Assembly: GCA_964578485.1 (NCBI GenBank)
Contig: CAZODA010000086.1
Span: 1-7,255, forward strand
DNA from: CAZODA01 sp964578485
GTDB lineage: Bacteria; Bacteroidota; Bacteroidia; Bacteroidales; Marinilabiliaceae
Direction: 5' to 3'
Length of the DNA stretch: 7,255 nt
Shown here in pieces: positions 1-6,962 of this stretch. How positions within the stretch are numbered: position 1 is the stretch's first letter; every line of letters begins with the position of its first letter. Made by a program: the position numbers and the translations under genes. The notes under the pieces were generated by a model. That model saw nothing but the letters and a program-made list of their open reading frames with translations. It was not told where the DNA came from and did not search any database.

Positions 1-32
1 CGAATTTTTCATCCACGAATTACACGAAGAAC

Positions 33-120
33 ACGAATTTTTTAATTTCACGAATGGGAAAATCAATTACGAATTAAAAATTACGAATTACGAAATAGGT
101 CAACGAATTTCCGCAGATTT
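33..120 (+). repeat. 88-bp exact direct repeat, copy 1
   Basis: Read base by base, this block is identical to 196-283 over all 88 positions (offset 163). It starts with ACGAATTTTTTAATTTCACG and ends with ACGAATTTCCGCAGATTT. Perfect identity in non-coding DNA points to a recent duplication or continuing homogenisation. Confidence 0.9.
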
Positions 121-195
121 TCACGAATGGGAAAATCAATTACGAAGACAAAGAAGAAATAGGTCAACGAATTTCCGCAGATTTTCGCAAATTTT

Positions 196-283
196 ACGAA
201 TTTTTTAATTTCACGAATGGGAAAATCAATTACGAATTAAAAATTACGAATTACGAAATAGGTCAACGAATTTCCGCAGATTT
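196..283 (+). repeat. 88-bp exact direct repeat, copy 2
   Basis: This is the second exact copy of 33-120. The match breaks at 284, where copy 2 continues with ACGCAAATTTCCGC and copy 1 with TCACGAATGG. The first 22 bases after the TTTT lead-in appear a third time, from about 305. Confidence 0.9.
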
Positions 284-332
284 ACGCAAATTTCCGCAAA
301 TTTTACGAATTTTTTAATTTCACGAATAAGGT

Positions 333-560
333 CACATTCCTGACGGAATGTGGGTGTAGAGATGAGCATATTTTCTACCGAGCGTTGCAATCCTAACGGA
401 TTGCGGCAAACCGAGCTGTTCCGTAAAAAAGAACCATCCGTTAGGAATGGTGCACATGGTAAAAAGGAATGATATGTAAGAAGGCCATTCCGTAGGAATG
501 GAACGCTCGGTAAAACCTATAATAGCGTCTCATCTTGCATTCCGTTAGGTTTGCATCCTA
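333..560. repeat. REP-like palindrome cluster in head-to-head arrangement
   Basis: Four short hairpins lie in 170 bases. 333-352 has stem CACATTCC/GGAATGTG with loop TGAC. 387-404 has stem GCAATCC/GGATTGC with loop TAAC. 433-451 has a 7-bp stem with one bulged A and loop GTTA. 485-501 has stem CCATTCC/GGAATGG with loop GTA. The linkers are also inverted: TACCGAGCGTT (376-386) against AACGCTCGGTA (502-512), and GATGAG (361-366) against CTCATC (529-534). Beyond these, the degenerate GCATTCCGTTAGG at 538-549 mirrors the first hairpin. The cluster therefore looks like one repeat unit placed head to head with itself, as in bacterial REP/BIME elements. No transposase (such as an IS200-like RAYT) is in the window. 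The stems are not followed by T-runs, so they are unlikely to be terminators. Confidence 0.75.
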
Positions 561-570
561 AAAATAAAAT

Positions 571-613
571 TTGCTAATCTCCTAATCATCACATCATCAC
601 ATCTGCTAATTAA
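571..613 (-). repeat. ATTAGCAGATGTG-type short repeat (upstream copy)
   Basis: Read on the minus strand, this stretch gives TTAATTAGCAGATGTG, then two GTGATGAT octamers and GATTAGGAGATTAGC. The 13-mer ATTAGCAGATGTG occurs again on the plus strand at 6975-6987, so the two copies flank the gene cluster in opposite orientation. The stretch between here and the next array (614-642) holds only a small AGGCT/AGCCT hairpin (619-631) followed by TTTC; I assign it no function. Confidence 0.6.
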
Positions 614-642
614 TTCATAGGCTTTCAGCCTTTTCATTCTTG

Positions 643-724
643 AACTCTAAACTCTAAACTCTAAACTCTAAACCCTAAACCCTAAACCCTAAACCCAAAA
701 CTCTAAACTCTAAACTCTAAACTC
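643..724. repeat. telomere-like 7-bp tandem array (AACTCTA / AACCCTA)
   Basis: Eleven full heptamers and a partial one run without a gap: AACTCTA four times (643-670), AACCCTA three times (671-691), AACCCAA once (692-698), AACTCTA three times (699-719), then AACTC. The core equals the CCCTAAA telomere repeat of plants, but nothing else in the window is eukaryotic. Four CCC tracts at 673, 680, 687 and 694, each separated by 4 nt, give the minus strand a GGG-N4 pattern repeated four times, a standard intramolecular G-quadruplex motif. The array lies about 140 nt upstream of the first gene. Confidence 0.92.
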
Positions 725-781
725 ATTCATTGTTGTCTGATTATTTTAATTGAATTACAATAGATGTGCTTTGAATTACGT

Positions 782-813
782 TTTGAACTTAAGATGATTT
801 TTATTTATCTTCA
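782..813 (+). promoter_or_regulatory. possible Bacteroidota-type promoter for the TPR gene
   Basis: A TTTG at 782-785 is followed, after 20 nt, by TATCTTCA at 806-813. This fits the known Bacteroidota sigma-ABfr pattern (-33 TTTG, -7 TAnnTTTG) in spacing, but the -7 element lacks the final TG. The predicted transcript would have a leader of about 45 nt. TACGTTTT at 777-784 is a better -7 match but has no well-spaced -33 partner. The assignment is weak. Confidence 0.22.
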
Positions 814-861
814 CGGCTTTAAGTTGGCAAGGGTATCACAAATATAATCAATGTTTAAACT

Positions 862-3800
862 ATGATAAATCGAGGCATTTCCGGGGTTTTGTTTTTTATT
901 TTCTTCACTTTGATACCGATTTACGGCCAGATGAGTTTAGATACAGATCAGCCGGAGCGTATTTATGAGAGGGCTATGTTGGAGTTTGACCGTGGTCATT
1001 ATGGTTTAGCTCGTGAGTTATTTGGGTCTGTTGTAGATGCTATTCCCGACATACTCAGCACTTTAAAGTCGGATGCTGCTTTTTACGAAGCTTTATCATC
1101 TTTCCGACTTGGCAATAATGATGCAGCCTATAAGTTTGAAAAATATCTTGAAACTTATCCTCACAGTTCGCATTTATCGCATTCTCGTTTTTGTCTTGGT
1201 GAGCTTGCTCACGACAGGGAGCGTTTTCGCAATGCTATAAGGTGGTACGACAAGGTTGATGCCAATGCTCTTGACAGGGATGTTCGTAATCGCTATTATT
1301 TCAAGGCCGGATATGCCAATTTCATGGAGGGAGATTTTGATAGGGCTGCACCACTGTTTGCACGCATTAAGGATGTACCAACCGACTGGTGGGCTCCTTC
1401 CAACTATTACTATGCTCATATCCAATATGAAAAGGGCAATCACGATCAGGCCTTGAATACTTTTATCCGCTTAAAGGATGAGCGTGGTTTTGAAACTATT
1501 ATTCCCTACTACATAGCTCAAATTCATTATATCAAAGGTGATTATGATAAAGCAATAGAATATGGCACTCCCCTTATGAAAAATGCCAGTGGAGTGATGC
1601 GTACCGATCTTGCACGCGTGATTGGTGATTCATGGTTTGTAAAAGGTGATTATAAGCAGGTTATTCCTATGCTTTCTATTGTAGTTACCGAGAGCAGCTC
1701 CCCACGTCGTGAAGATTATTACCACCTTGGTGTTGCCTATTATTTCACAGCTAACTATGAAGAGGCCGCTAATTATTTAGCACAGGTTACTTCCGGTGAT
1801 GATGAAATGACCCAAAACGCCTATTATCATCTTGCCGATTGCTACCTTAAATTGTTGGATAAAAAGAATGCACGTGTGGCTTTTGAAGCTGCTTCCCGCT
1901 ATAATTTCAATGAAAAAATAAAGGAGGAGGCTATGTTTAATTATATTAAGCTTAGCTATGAGCTTTCTTTTTCTCCTTTTAATGAGATCATAAATTTATT
2001 TTTACAGTTTATTGATGAATATCCCCAAAGTGTTTATAACGATGAGGCCTACCAATATCTTGGCCAGGCATTGCTCACCACCCGAAATTACCGTGAAGCC
2101 CTTGGGGCAATGGAAAAGATAAAGCAAAAAAACAGAGATGTTTACCAGGCAATGCAGAGGGTTTCATATTACAGGGGTCTTGAATTATTTACAAATCTTC
2201 AGTTTGCCAATGCTGTTGAAATGTTTGATTACAGCCTAAAATATGCCGACTACAACCGCGATCTGCGGATGGGGGCTCTTTATTGGCGGGGTGAGTCACG
2301 ATACAGGCTTGGGCAATACGACAGGGCACTTGCTGATTATACTGAATTTATAAGAACTGCCGGGTCTCATAATATGGATGAATTTTTAACCGCCCACTAT
2401 AATATCGGATACATACATTTTAATAAAGGAAATTATTCTGAAGCAGAAAATTGGTTCCGCCAGTATATAAACCGCGCCGGAAATCAGAATGCCGCAGTAA
2501 GAGGTGATGCCTATAACCGCCTTGGTGACACTTACTTTGTACGTCGTGATTTTGATAATGCCATGCAGTGGTACGATAAAGCTGCAGACTTTAAAGAAGG
2601 GTCTCCTGATTATGCCTTGTTTCAAAAAGCTATTTCACTTGGAGTTACCGGAAAGCAGCAGGCTAAAATCGACCAGCTGAAAGTGCTTATTGAGCGCTAT
2701 CCGCTTTCGCCCTATGTTGATGATGCATGGTATGAAATGGGACGGTCATACGTGATGGAAAATCAACTCACCGAAGCTGTTCGTTGCTTCAAAACTGTGC
2801 GTGATAATTTTCCAAGGAGTCAGTTTGCTAAAAAATCCATGCTTCAACTTGGCTTAGTCAATTACAATATTGGCGATCTTAATGAGTCTATGGTTTATTA
2901 CAAGCGTGTGGTAAATGAGTTCCCCGGCACTCCCGAAGCTGAAGATGCCCTACTTGGCATCCGCAATATCTATCTTGATCAAAATGATGCCGACGGCTAT
3001 ATACGCTATACCAATCAAATTGGTGGTTTTGCGAGAGTTGATGAGCGTCAGCAGGATTCTCTCACCTATGTTTCGGCAGAGCGATTGTATATGGCAGGTA
3101 ATTGCGAACGTGCTTTAATTCAGCTGAATAACTATCTCAACTCCTTCCCCGAAGGCAGGTTTTCTTTAAATGCCCATTATTATAAGGCCGATTGTCTGTA
3201 CCGAAACCAAAAGTTTAATGAAGCCCTTGCTTCATATGAATATGTGGCGAGTCGTGGTAGGAGTTTATTTTCCGAAGATGCCTTGCGTTATGCCGGTCAC
3301 ATCCATTTTGTCAATGAGAATTATAATTCGGCATTTGATTATTTCCAGCGTCTTGAAGCTGAAGCTGATTTAGAAGAAAACCGTCAGGAAGCCATAATCG
3401 GACAGATGCGTGCCCTTGTGAAATTGGGAACTCCAACAGCCATTATCGATGCTGCAACAAGGGTTAAGGATAATCCACGTATGGCTCCAGAAATTATTCG
3501 GGAGGCACGATATTTGAAAGCTAAGGCTCATTTGGAGCTTATGCAGCGACAAAATGCACTTGATGAATTTTCAGCCCTTTCATCAAATACAAGCAGTAAG
3601 GAGGGAGCCGAAGCATGTTTCCGCATTATTGAAATCAGATATGAAGAAGGGAAGACAGCAGAAGCAGAAGAAAGGATTTTTGATTTTGTTAATAAGGGAA
3701 CTCCCCATCAATATTGGCTTGCGAGGTCCTTTTTAGTTCTATCGGATATCTATGCCGGACGTGGTGAGTTTTTTCAGGCTTCGCAATATCTTGAAAGTCT

Positions 3801-3888
3801 GCTTGAGAATTATAAAGGTGAAGATGATGATATTCATGAGATGGCAAAAAGAAAGTTGGAATTATATAACAGGAGTCAGGAGGACTGA
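862..3888 (+). CDS. exported tetratricopeptide-repeat (TPR) protein, 1008 aa
   Basis: The product is probably a periplasmic scaffold that binds other proteins; no enzymatic domain is seen. Residues 1-22 are a signal peptide (Asn-Arg start, hydrophobic core, likely cut after Ile-Tyr-Gly). There is no lipobox cysteine, so it is not an obvious lipoprotein. From about residue 33 to the C-terminus it is a nearly continuous series of 33-36-residue helix pairs of TPR/Sel1-like type, for instance near 286 (YYHLGVAYYF), 471 (YWRGESRYRLGQYDRAL), 511 (YNIGYIHFNKGNYSEAE), 550 (AYNRLGDTYF), 622 (AWYEMGRSY) and 771 (AHYYKADCLYRNQKFNEAL). Many repeats end in a 'YP/FP' turn, as in outer-membrane-associated TPR proteins such as BamD or YbgF/CpoB. 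It is first in a likely operon with the barrel gene and mltG. The start is the first ATG in frame giving a complete signal peptide; upstream DNA is AT-rich with no Shine-Dalgarno, normal for Bacteroidota. The family call is firm, the partner unknown. Confidence 0.93.
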   Translation: MINRGISGVLFFIFFTLIPIYGQMSLDTDQPERIYERAMLEFDRGHYGLARELFGSVVDAIPDILSTLKSDAAFYEALSSFRLGNNDAAYKFEKYLETYPHSSHLSHSRFCLGELAHDRERFRNAIRWYDKVDANALDRDVRNRYYFKAGYANFMEGDFDRAAPLFARIKDVPTDWWAPSNYYYAHIQYEKGNHDQALNTFIRLKDERGFETIIPYYIAQIHYIKGDYDKAIEYGTPLMKNASGVMRTDLARVIGDSWFVKGDYKQVIPMLSIVVTESSSPRREDYYHLGVAYYFTANYEEAANYLAQVTSGDDEMTQNAYYHLADCYLKLLDKKNARVAFEAASRYNFNEKIKEEAMFNYIKLSYELSFSPFNEIINLFLQFIDEYPQSVYNDEAYQYLGQALLTTRNYREALGAMEKIKQKNRDVYQAMQRVSYYRGLELFTNLQFANAVEMFDYSLKYADYNRDLRMGALYWRGESRYRLGQYDRALADYTEFIRTAGSHNMDEFLTAHYNIGYIHFNKGNYSEAENWFRQYINRAGNQNAAVRGDAYNRLGDTYFVRRDFDNAMQWYDKAADFKEGSPDYALFQKAISLGVTGKQQAKIDQLKVLIERYPLSPYVDDAWYEMGRSYVMENQLTEAVRCFKTVRDNFPRSQFAKKSMLQLGLVNYNIGDLNESMVYYKRVVNEFPGTPEAEDALLGIRNIYLDQNDADGYIRYTNQIGGFARVDERQQDSLTYVSAERLYMAGNCERALIQLNNYLNSFPEGRFSLNAHYYKADCLYRNQKFNEALASYEYVASRGRSLFSEDALRYAGHIHFVNENYNSAFDYFQRLEAEADLEENRQEAIIGQMRALVKLGTPTAIIDAATRVKDNPRMAPEIIREARYLKAKAHLELMQRQNALDEFSALSSNTSSKEGAEACFRIIEIRYEEGKTAEAEERIFDFVNKGTPHQYWLARSFLVLSDIYAGRGEFFQASQYLESLLENYKGEDDDIHEMAKRKLELYNRSQED

Positions 3889-3890
3889 TG

Positions 3891-3912
3891 TTTATTGTTT
3901 TTGAACAATAAA
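3891..3912 (+). other. AT-rich intercistronic hairpin
   Basis: A perfect 9-bp stem, TTTATTGTT/AACAATAAA, with loop TTTG starts 2 nt after the stop codon of the TPR gene. It is A/T-rich and followed by CTCTTAGTCC rather than a T-run, so it is a poor intrinsic terminator; an mRNA-processing or stability element is as likely. The rest of the 87-nt gap is AT-rich with no clear promoter. Confidence 0.5.
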
Positions 3913-3975
3913 CTCTTAGTCCGACTTATTAATACTTAAATACACCAAGCCTTAACAGTTATCTGTAAATAATAA

Positions 3976-5739
3976 ATGATGAAACGATTTCTTATAATAA
4001 TATTTTTAATATCGGGTGTTGCTCTTCCTTCATCTCCTCTATTTTCTCAGGAGGAGCAGACTATTGAAAAGGATGTTCGTGTGGTTAGGGAATATTCGCC
4101 CATAGTTTCGGATGCCATAAAAATCAATCAAATGCCTGAAATGGCTGAGCCTGAAGTTTCAAGTCCCGAGTTCAATTACCGTTTGTCGGGAAATGCCATG
4201 ACAGGCAAGCCTGAGGTTGTAGCCCTCGTTCCTGCCATGATGGCGAAGGAACCCGCTGAAGAGCTTTCAACAACTCATTTATCCGCTTATCTCGGAAATT
4301 ATGATGTCTTAGGGGCTTCTCTTCTTTACAACCTTATTCAAAATGACAAATATGCACTTAATATAAGGGCAGGACATGAATCTTCATGGGGAAAGTTAAC
4401 TTTAGAAGATGGCAATGATGTTAAGGCACCCTATCACGATACCAATGGCAGTTTGTTTCTGCGTCATTTTTTTAAGCAGAAAACGCTGGGCTTGAATATG
4501 GCATTTAATCATAATGTATATCGTTATTACGGATATCAAACTATATTAGAAGAAGGGCGCAGTTACAGTCTAAGACCCGGAGAGTCTCAAATATATGAAG
4601 GAAAGGATTTATTACCTGATTCTTCTCCTTATCTCACTGCCTTCGATGTCGATCTTAGCTTGCTCAACCATGTAAGTAATCGCTATGCCACACAGTATAA
4701 ACTTAATATGGGTTTTTCCACTTTTGCAAATGCAGTGGGAGTAAAAGAAAATCAGTTTCGTTTTGCCGGTGACTTTGATTTTGCACTTGGTGAATTTACC
4801 TTCCGTCTTGGTGCGGGAATGAATCATGCAAGTGTAAACCACAGCGATCACGATTTCTTGTCTCTTTCATCTTTTCCTACCCGTCAGCAAACCCTTGTCT
4901 ATTTGAATCCTTCCATGGTGCGGAAGGAAGAAAAATATACTTTGAAGATGGGAGTTAGGATAGCAACTGAATTTGATGATCTTGGAGATAATTTTTATTT
5001 GTCGCCGGATGTTACTGCTCAACTGAATATTGCCGAAGGAATAGTAGGCCTTGAAGGAGGAGTTACAGGTGAACTTCGCCCTTCTGCTTATCGCACTATA
5101 ATGGCAGAAAATCCTTATACAGCTCCCGATATTCATGTTATGACAGCCTTTAGAGGAGTAAAATTTTTCTTGGGAACAGTGGCAAATTTCAGCAGACTTA
5201 CTTCCTTTGCAGGAAAAGTTGAGTATAATATTTTGCATGATGAGCACTTTTTTGAGAATCGCCGTTACTACTATGGCAGTGATGATGAAAATTACAGCAA
5301 TCTATTTGATGTGGTGTATGACGACGGGCGCTTGCTGACGGTCTCAGGTGAGTTTAACTTAGACTTATCTTCCGATCTGAATGTTATACTTAGAGCAGCA
5401 TACAACGATTGGAATCTCGATTCGCTGCAATATGCCTGGCATCGCCCAAAAAGGGAGCTTGGATTCAGAACAGTATATCGTCCCAATGAAAGTCTCACCT
5501 TTTACATTACGGCAAATATCCTTGGCGAACGTTTTGTAAGTCTGCCTGCCGATTTGGAAGGTGAAGTAAACCGTCTGAGACCTGTCTATGATTTTAATAT
5601 TGGTTCTACCTACCAGCTTAACCGTTATTGGAACTTTTTTGCTGAAGCAAGAAATATGGTAGCATCAAAATATTACAAGTGGAACGGCTATCCCATGTTT
5701 GGTGTTAACGCACGTGTAGGAGTAGGATACAGCTTTTGA
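3976..5739 (+). CDS. outer-membrane beta-barrel protein, plug-less, 587 aa
   Basis: The product is predicted to sit in the outer membrane. Residues 1-24 form a signal peptide (MMKRFLIIIFLISG..., cut before Gln25). Residues 25 to about 100 are a periplasmic segment with the motif REYSPIVSDAIKINQMP (38-54) and a proline-rich stretch, a pattern I recognise from Bacteroidota barrel proteins often labelled 'TonB-dependent receptor'. From about 104 onward, alternating aromatic/hydrophobic and polar residues form many short strands, ending in NARVGVGYSF with a terminal Phe, the usual Bam recognition signal. About 480 residues would allow roughly 18-22 strands. The region before the barrel is too short for a full TonB plug domain, so active TonB-driven uptake is not supported. 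It follows the TPR gene by 87 nt and precedes mltG by 9 nt. The tandem ATGATG leaves Met1 or Met2 as start, with no effect on the mature protein. Its substrate or partner is unknown. Confidence 0.85.
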   Translation: MMKRFLIIIFLISGVALPSSPLFSQEEQTIEKDVRVVREYSPIVSDAIKINQMPEMAEPEVSSPEFNYRLSGNAMTGKPEVVALVPAMMAKEPAEELSTTHLSAYLGNYDVLGASLLYNLIQNDKYALNIRAGHESSWGKLTLEDGNDVKAPYHDTNGSLFLRHFFKQKTLGLNMAFNHNVYRYYGYQTILEEGRSYSLRPGESQIYEGKDLLPDSSPYLTAFDVDLSLLNHVSNRYATQYKLNMGFSTFANAVGVKENQFRFAGDFDFALGEFTFRLGAGMNHASVNHSDHDFLSLSSFPTRQQTLVYLNPSMVRKEEKYTLKMGVRIATEFDDLGDNFYLSPDVTAQLNIAEGIVGLEGGVTGELRPSAYRTIMAENPYTAPDIHVMTAFRGVKFFLGTVANFSRLTSFAGKVEYNILHDEHFFENRRYYYGSDDENYSNLFDVVYDDGRLLTVSGEFNLDLSSDLNVILRAAYNDWNLDSLQYAWHRPKRELGFRTVYRPNESLTFYITANILGERFVSLPADLEGEVNRLRPVYDFNIGSTYQLNRYWNFFAEARNMVASKYYKWNGYPMFGVNARVGVGYSF

Positions 5740-5748
5740 TATTTAGTT

Positions 5749-6825
5749 ATGGCAATAAAATCGAGGGTTTTAAAAGAGAAGAAAAAGAGGAATAGAAGCT
5801 TATACCTTTTGTATTTTGTAACAGCGATTTTTATTGTCGGACTGCTCATAGGACTTCGCTTTTATAACAGGATTTTTGCACCTATAATACAGATAGAAGA
5901 CGAGAGTACAAGAGATATTTTTATTCCTTCCGATCCATCCTTTGAAGAGCTTGTTTCACTATTGGAATATTCAGGTCTTGTTACAGATATGAACAGCTTT
6001 ATATGGCTGGCCCGACGAAAAGGATCTTTAAACAGATTTAAGGGTGGACGCTATGTTCTTAAAAATGGGATGAGCAATAATGAGCTTGTCAATATGCTGC
6101 GCGCCGGCAGACAAAGCCCTGTAAATGTTACTTTTACCAATATACGTACCCCCGAAGAGCTGGCACAACAACTTGCCCGTCGCTTAGAGCCCGATTCCCT
6201 ACAATTTATTGAAGCTTTTGCTAATGAAGATTTAGTAGAAGCAGTGGGCTATGAATTGCATACACTCTTTGCCATGATTTTGCCCAATACCTATGAAATG
6301 TTTTGGACTACCAAGGCAGAAGATTTTGTGAAAAGGATGGCGGATGAAAATAAACGTTTCTGGAATAGGGAGCGTTTAAAAAAGGCAGAAGATTTAGAGC
6401 TTAGTCCCATTGAGGTTGCTACCTTGGGTTCTATTGTGGATGAAGAGACAGTGATGAGTGATGAAAAATCGCGGGTTGCAGGGGTTTATATAAATCGTTT
6501 GAAACTTGGTATGAGGTTGCAGGCCGATCCGACAATAAAATTTGTTTTGGGAGATTTCTCGGTCAACCGTGTGCTTAACAGTGATTTGTTGATAGATTCT
6601 CCATATAATACTTACAAATATGCAGGGCTGCCCCCCGGACCAATACGTATGCCTTCTATTGCCGGCATAGATGCCGTTTTGAATTATGAGAAGCATCCCT
6701 ATCTATATATGTGTGCGAGGGATGATTTTTCGGGCTACCATGCTTTTGCACAAACCCTGAGACAGCATCAGCTAAATGCAGCGAAATATAGAAGAGCATT
6801 GAATCAAAGACGGATATACCGATGA
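5749..6825 (+). CDS. mltG: endolytic murein transglycosylase MltG (YceG family)
   Basis: MltG is an inner-membrane lytic transglycosylase that cuts glycan strands near their growing ends, leaving 1,6-anhydro-MurNAc, and is thought to set strand length. The 358-residue size is usual (E. coli about 340). A basic N-terminus (KEKKKRNR) precedes one transmembrane helix at about 18-38. A LysM-like domain follows (about 55-105: FIPSDPSFEELVSLLEYSGL, then FKGGRYVLKNGMS). The catalytic domain carries the family motifs SIVDEET (228-234), VAGVYINRL (243-251), LQADPT (257-262) and SPYNTYKYAGLPPGPI (284-299). By alignment from memory with E. coli 'IIEKET', Glu233 corresponds to catalytic Glu218. The gene starts 9 nt after the barrel gene, so co-translation from one mRNA is likely. 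An intact enzyme is expected. Confidence 0.97.
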   Translation: MAIKSRVLKEKKKRNRSLYLLYFVTAIFIVGLLIGLRFYNRIFAPIIQIEDESTRDIFIPSDPSFEELVSLLEYSGLVTDMNSFIWLARRKGSLNRFKGGRYVLKNGMSNNELVNMLRAGRQSPVNVTFTNIRTPEELAQQLARRLEPDSLQFIEAFANEDLVEAVGYELHTLFAMILPNTYEMFWTTKAEDFVKRMADENKRFWNRERLKKAEDLELSPIEVATLGSIVDEETVMSDEKSRVAGVYINRLKLGMRLQADPTIKFVLGDFSVNRVLNSDLLIDSPYNTYKYAGLPPGPIRMPSIAGIDAVLNYEKHPYLYMCARDDFSGYHAFAQTLRQHQLNAAKYRRALNQRRIYR

Positions 6826-6962
6826 ACAATTAACAATGATCAATTAACAATGATCAATGAACAATGATCAATGAACAATGATCAATGAACAGTAAACAGT
6901 AATCAGTCATCAATGATCAGTAAACAGTAAATGAGTTATGAATTATAAATTATGAATGATGA
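6823..6962. repeat. 7-bp tandem array (TGAACAA / TGATCAA) starting at the mltG stop
   Basis: Some twenty consecutive heptamers can be laid out from the TGA stop codon itself: TGAACAA, TTAACAA, TGATCAA, TTAACAA, TGATCAA, TGAACAA, TGATCAA and so on, drifting to TAAACAG, TAATCAG, then ATTATGA and ATGATGA. In the first part, units alternate in pairs, giving an exact 14-bp period (6827-6840 equals 6841-6854; 6855-6868 equals 6869-6882). Most units begin with TGA or TAA, and since 7 is not a multiple of 3, stops fall in every plus-strand frame. No terminator hairpin is seen right after mltG. Confidence 0.88.

Larger units (their letters stand above)
1..332. repeat. composite AT-rich intergenic repeat (ACGAATT / CCGCAGATTT type), no gene
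   Basis: No credible coding region is seen here. The stretch is built from recurring blocks: ACGAATTTTTTAATTTCACG at about 33, 196 and 305; GGGAAAATCAATTACGAA at three places; and ATAGGTCAACGAATTTCCGC at three places. A 33-nt block at 186-218 returns exactly at 295-327. Inside the blocks are runs of TTACGAA heptamers (67-94 and 230-257) and of 10-11-nt CGCAAATTT-like units (275-312). The middle unit (121-184) is a shorter version of the others, with the central 18-nt heptamer stretch replaced by 9 nt. I recall similar ACGAATT-rich DNA between genes in other Bacteroidota, but cannot test this here. The element may extend left of the window. Confidence 0.85.

Noticed and set aside
1..332. CRISPR array
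   Set aside because: The repeats vary in length, spacing is irregular, and the would-be spacers are themselves repeated; no cas gene is present.
333..501. Intrinsic terminators formed by the small hairpins
   Set aside because: None is followed by a T-run, and there is no gene in view upstream to terminate; the mirrored layout fits a REP-type element better.
643..724. Eukaryotic telomere or contamination
   Set aside because: The array is internal, short, mixed with AACTCTA units, and directly flanked by bacterial genes and bacterial-type repeats.
851..865. Four-codon upstream frame (MFKL) overlapping the TPR start in ATGA
   Set aside because: Such short frames arise often by chance in AT-rich DNA, and there is no ribosome-binding signal in front of it.
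4867..5247. A 126-codon minus-strand open frame inside the barrel gene
   Set aside because: It lies wholly antisense to a well-supported gene, is rich in Ser, Cys, Ile and Lys without a recognisable domain, and lacks its own regulatory context.
3976..5739. Classical TonB-dependent transporter (SusC type)
   Set aside because: The length of 587 residues and the roughly 75-residue segment before the barrel leave no room for a plug domain, and no carboxypeptidase-like N-terminal domain is seen.
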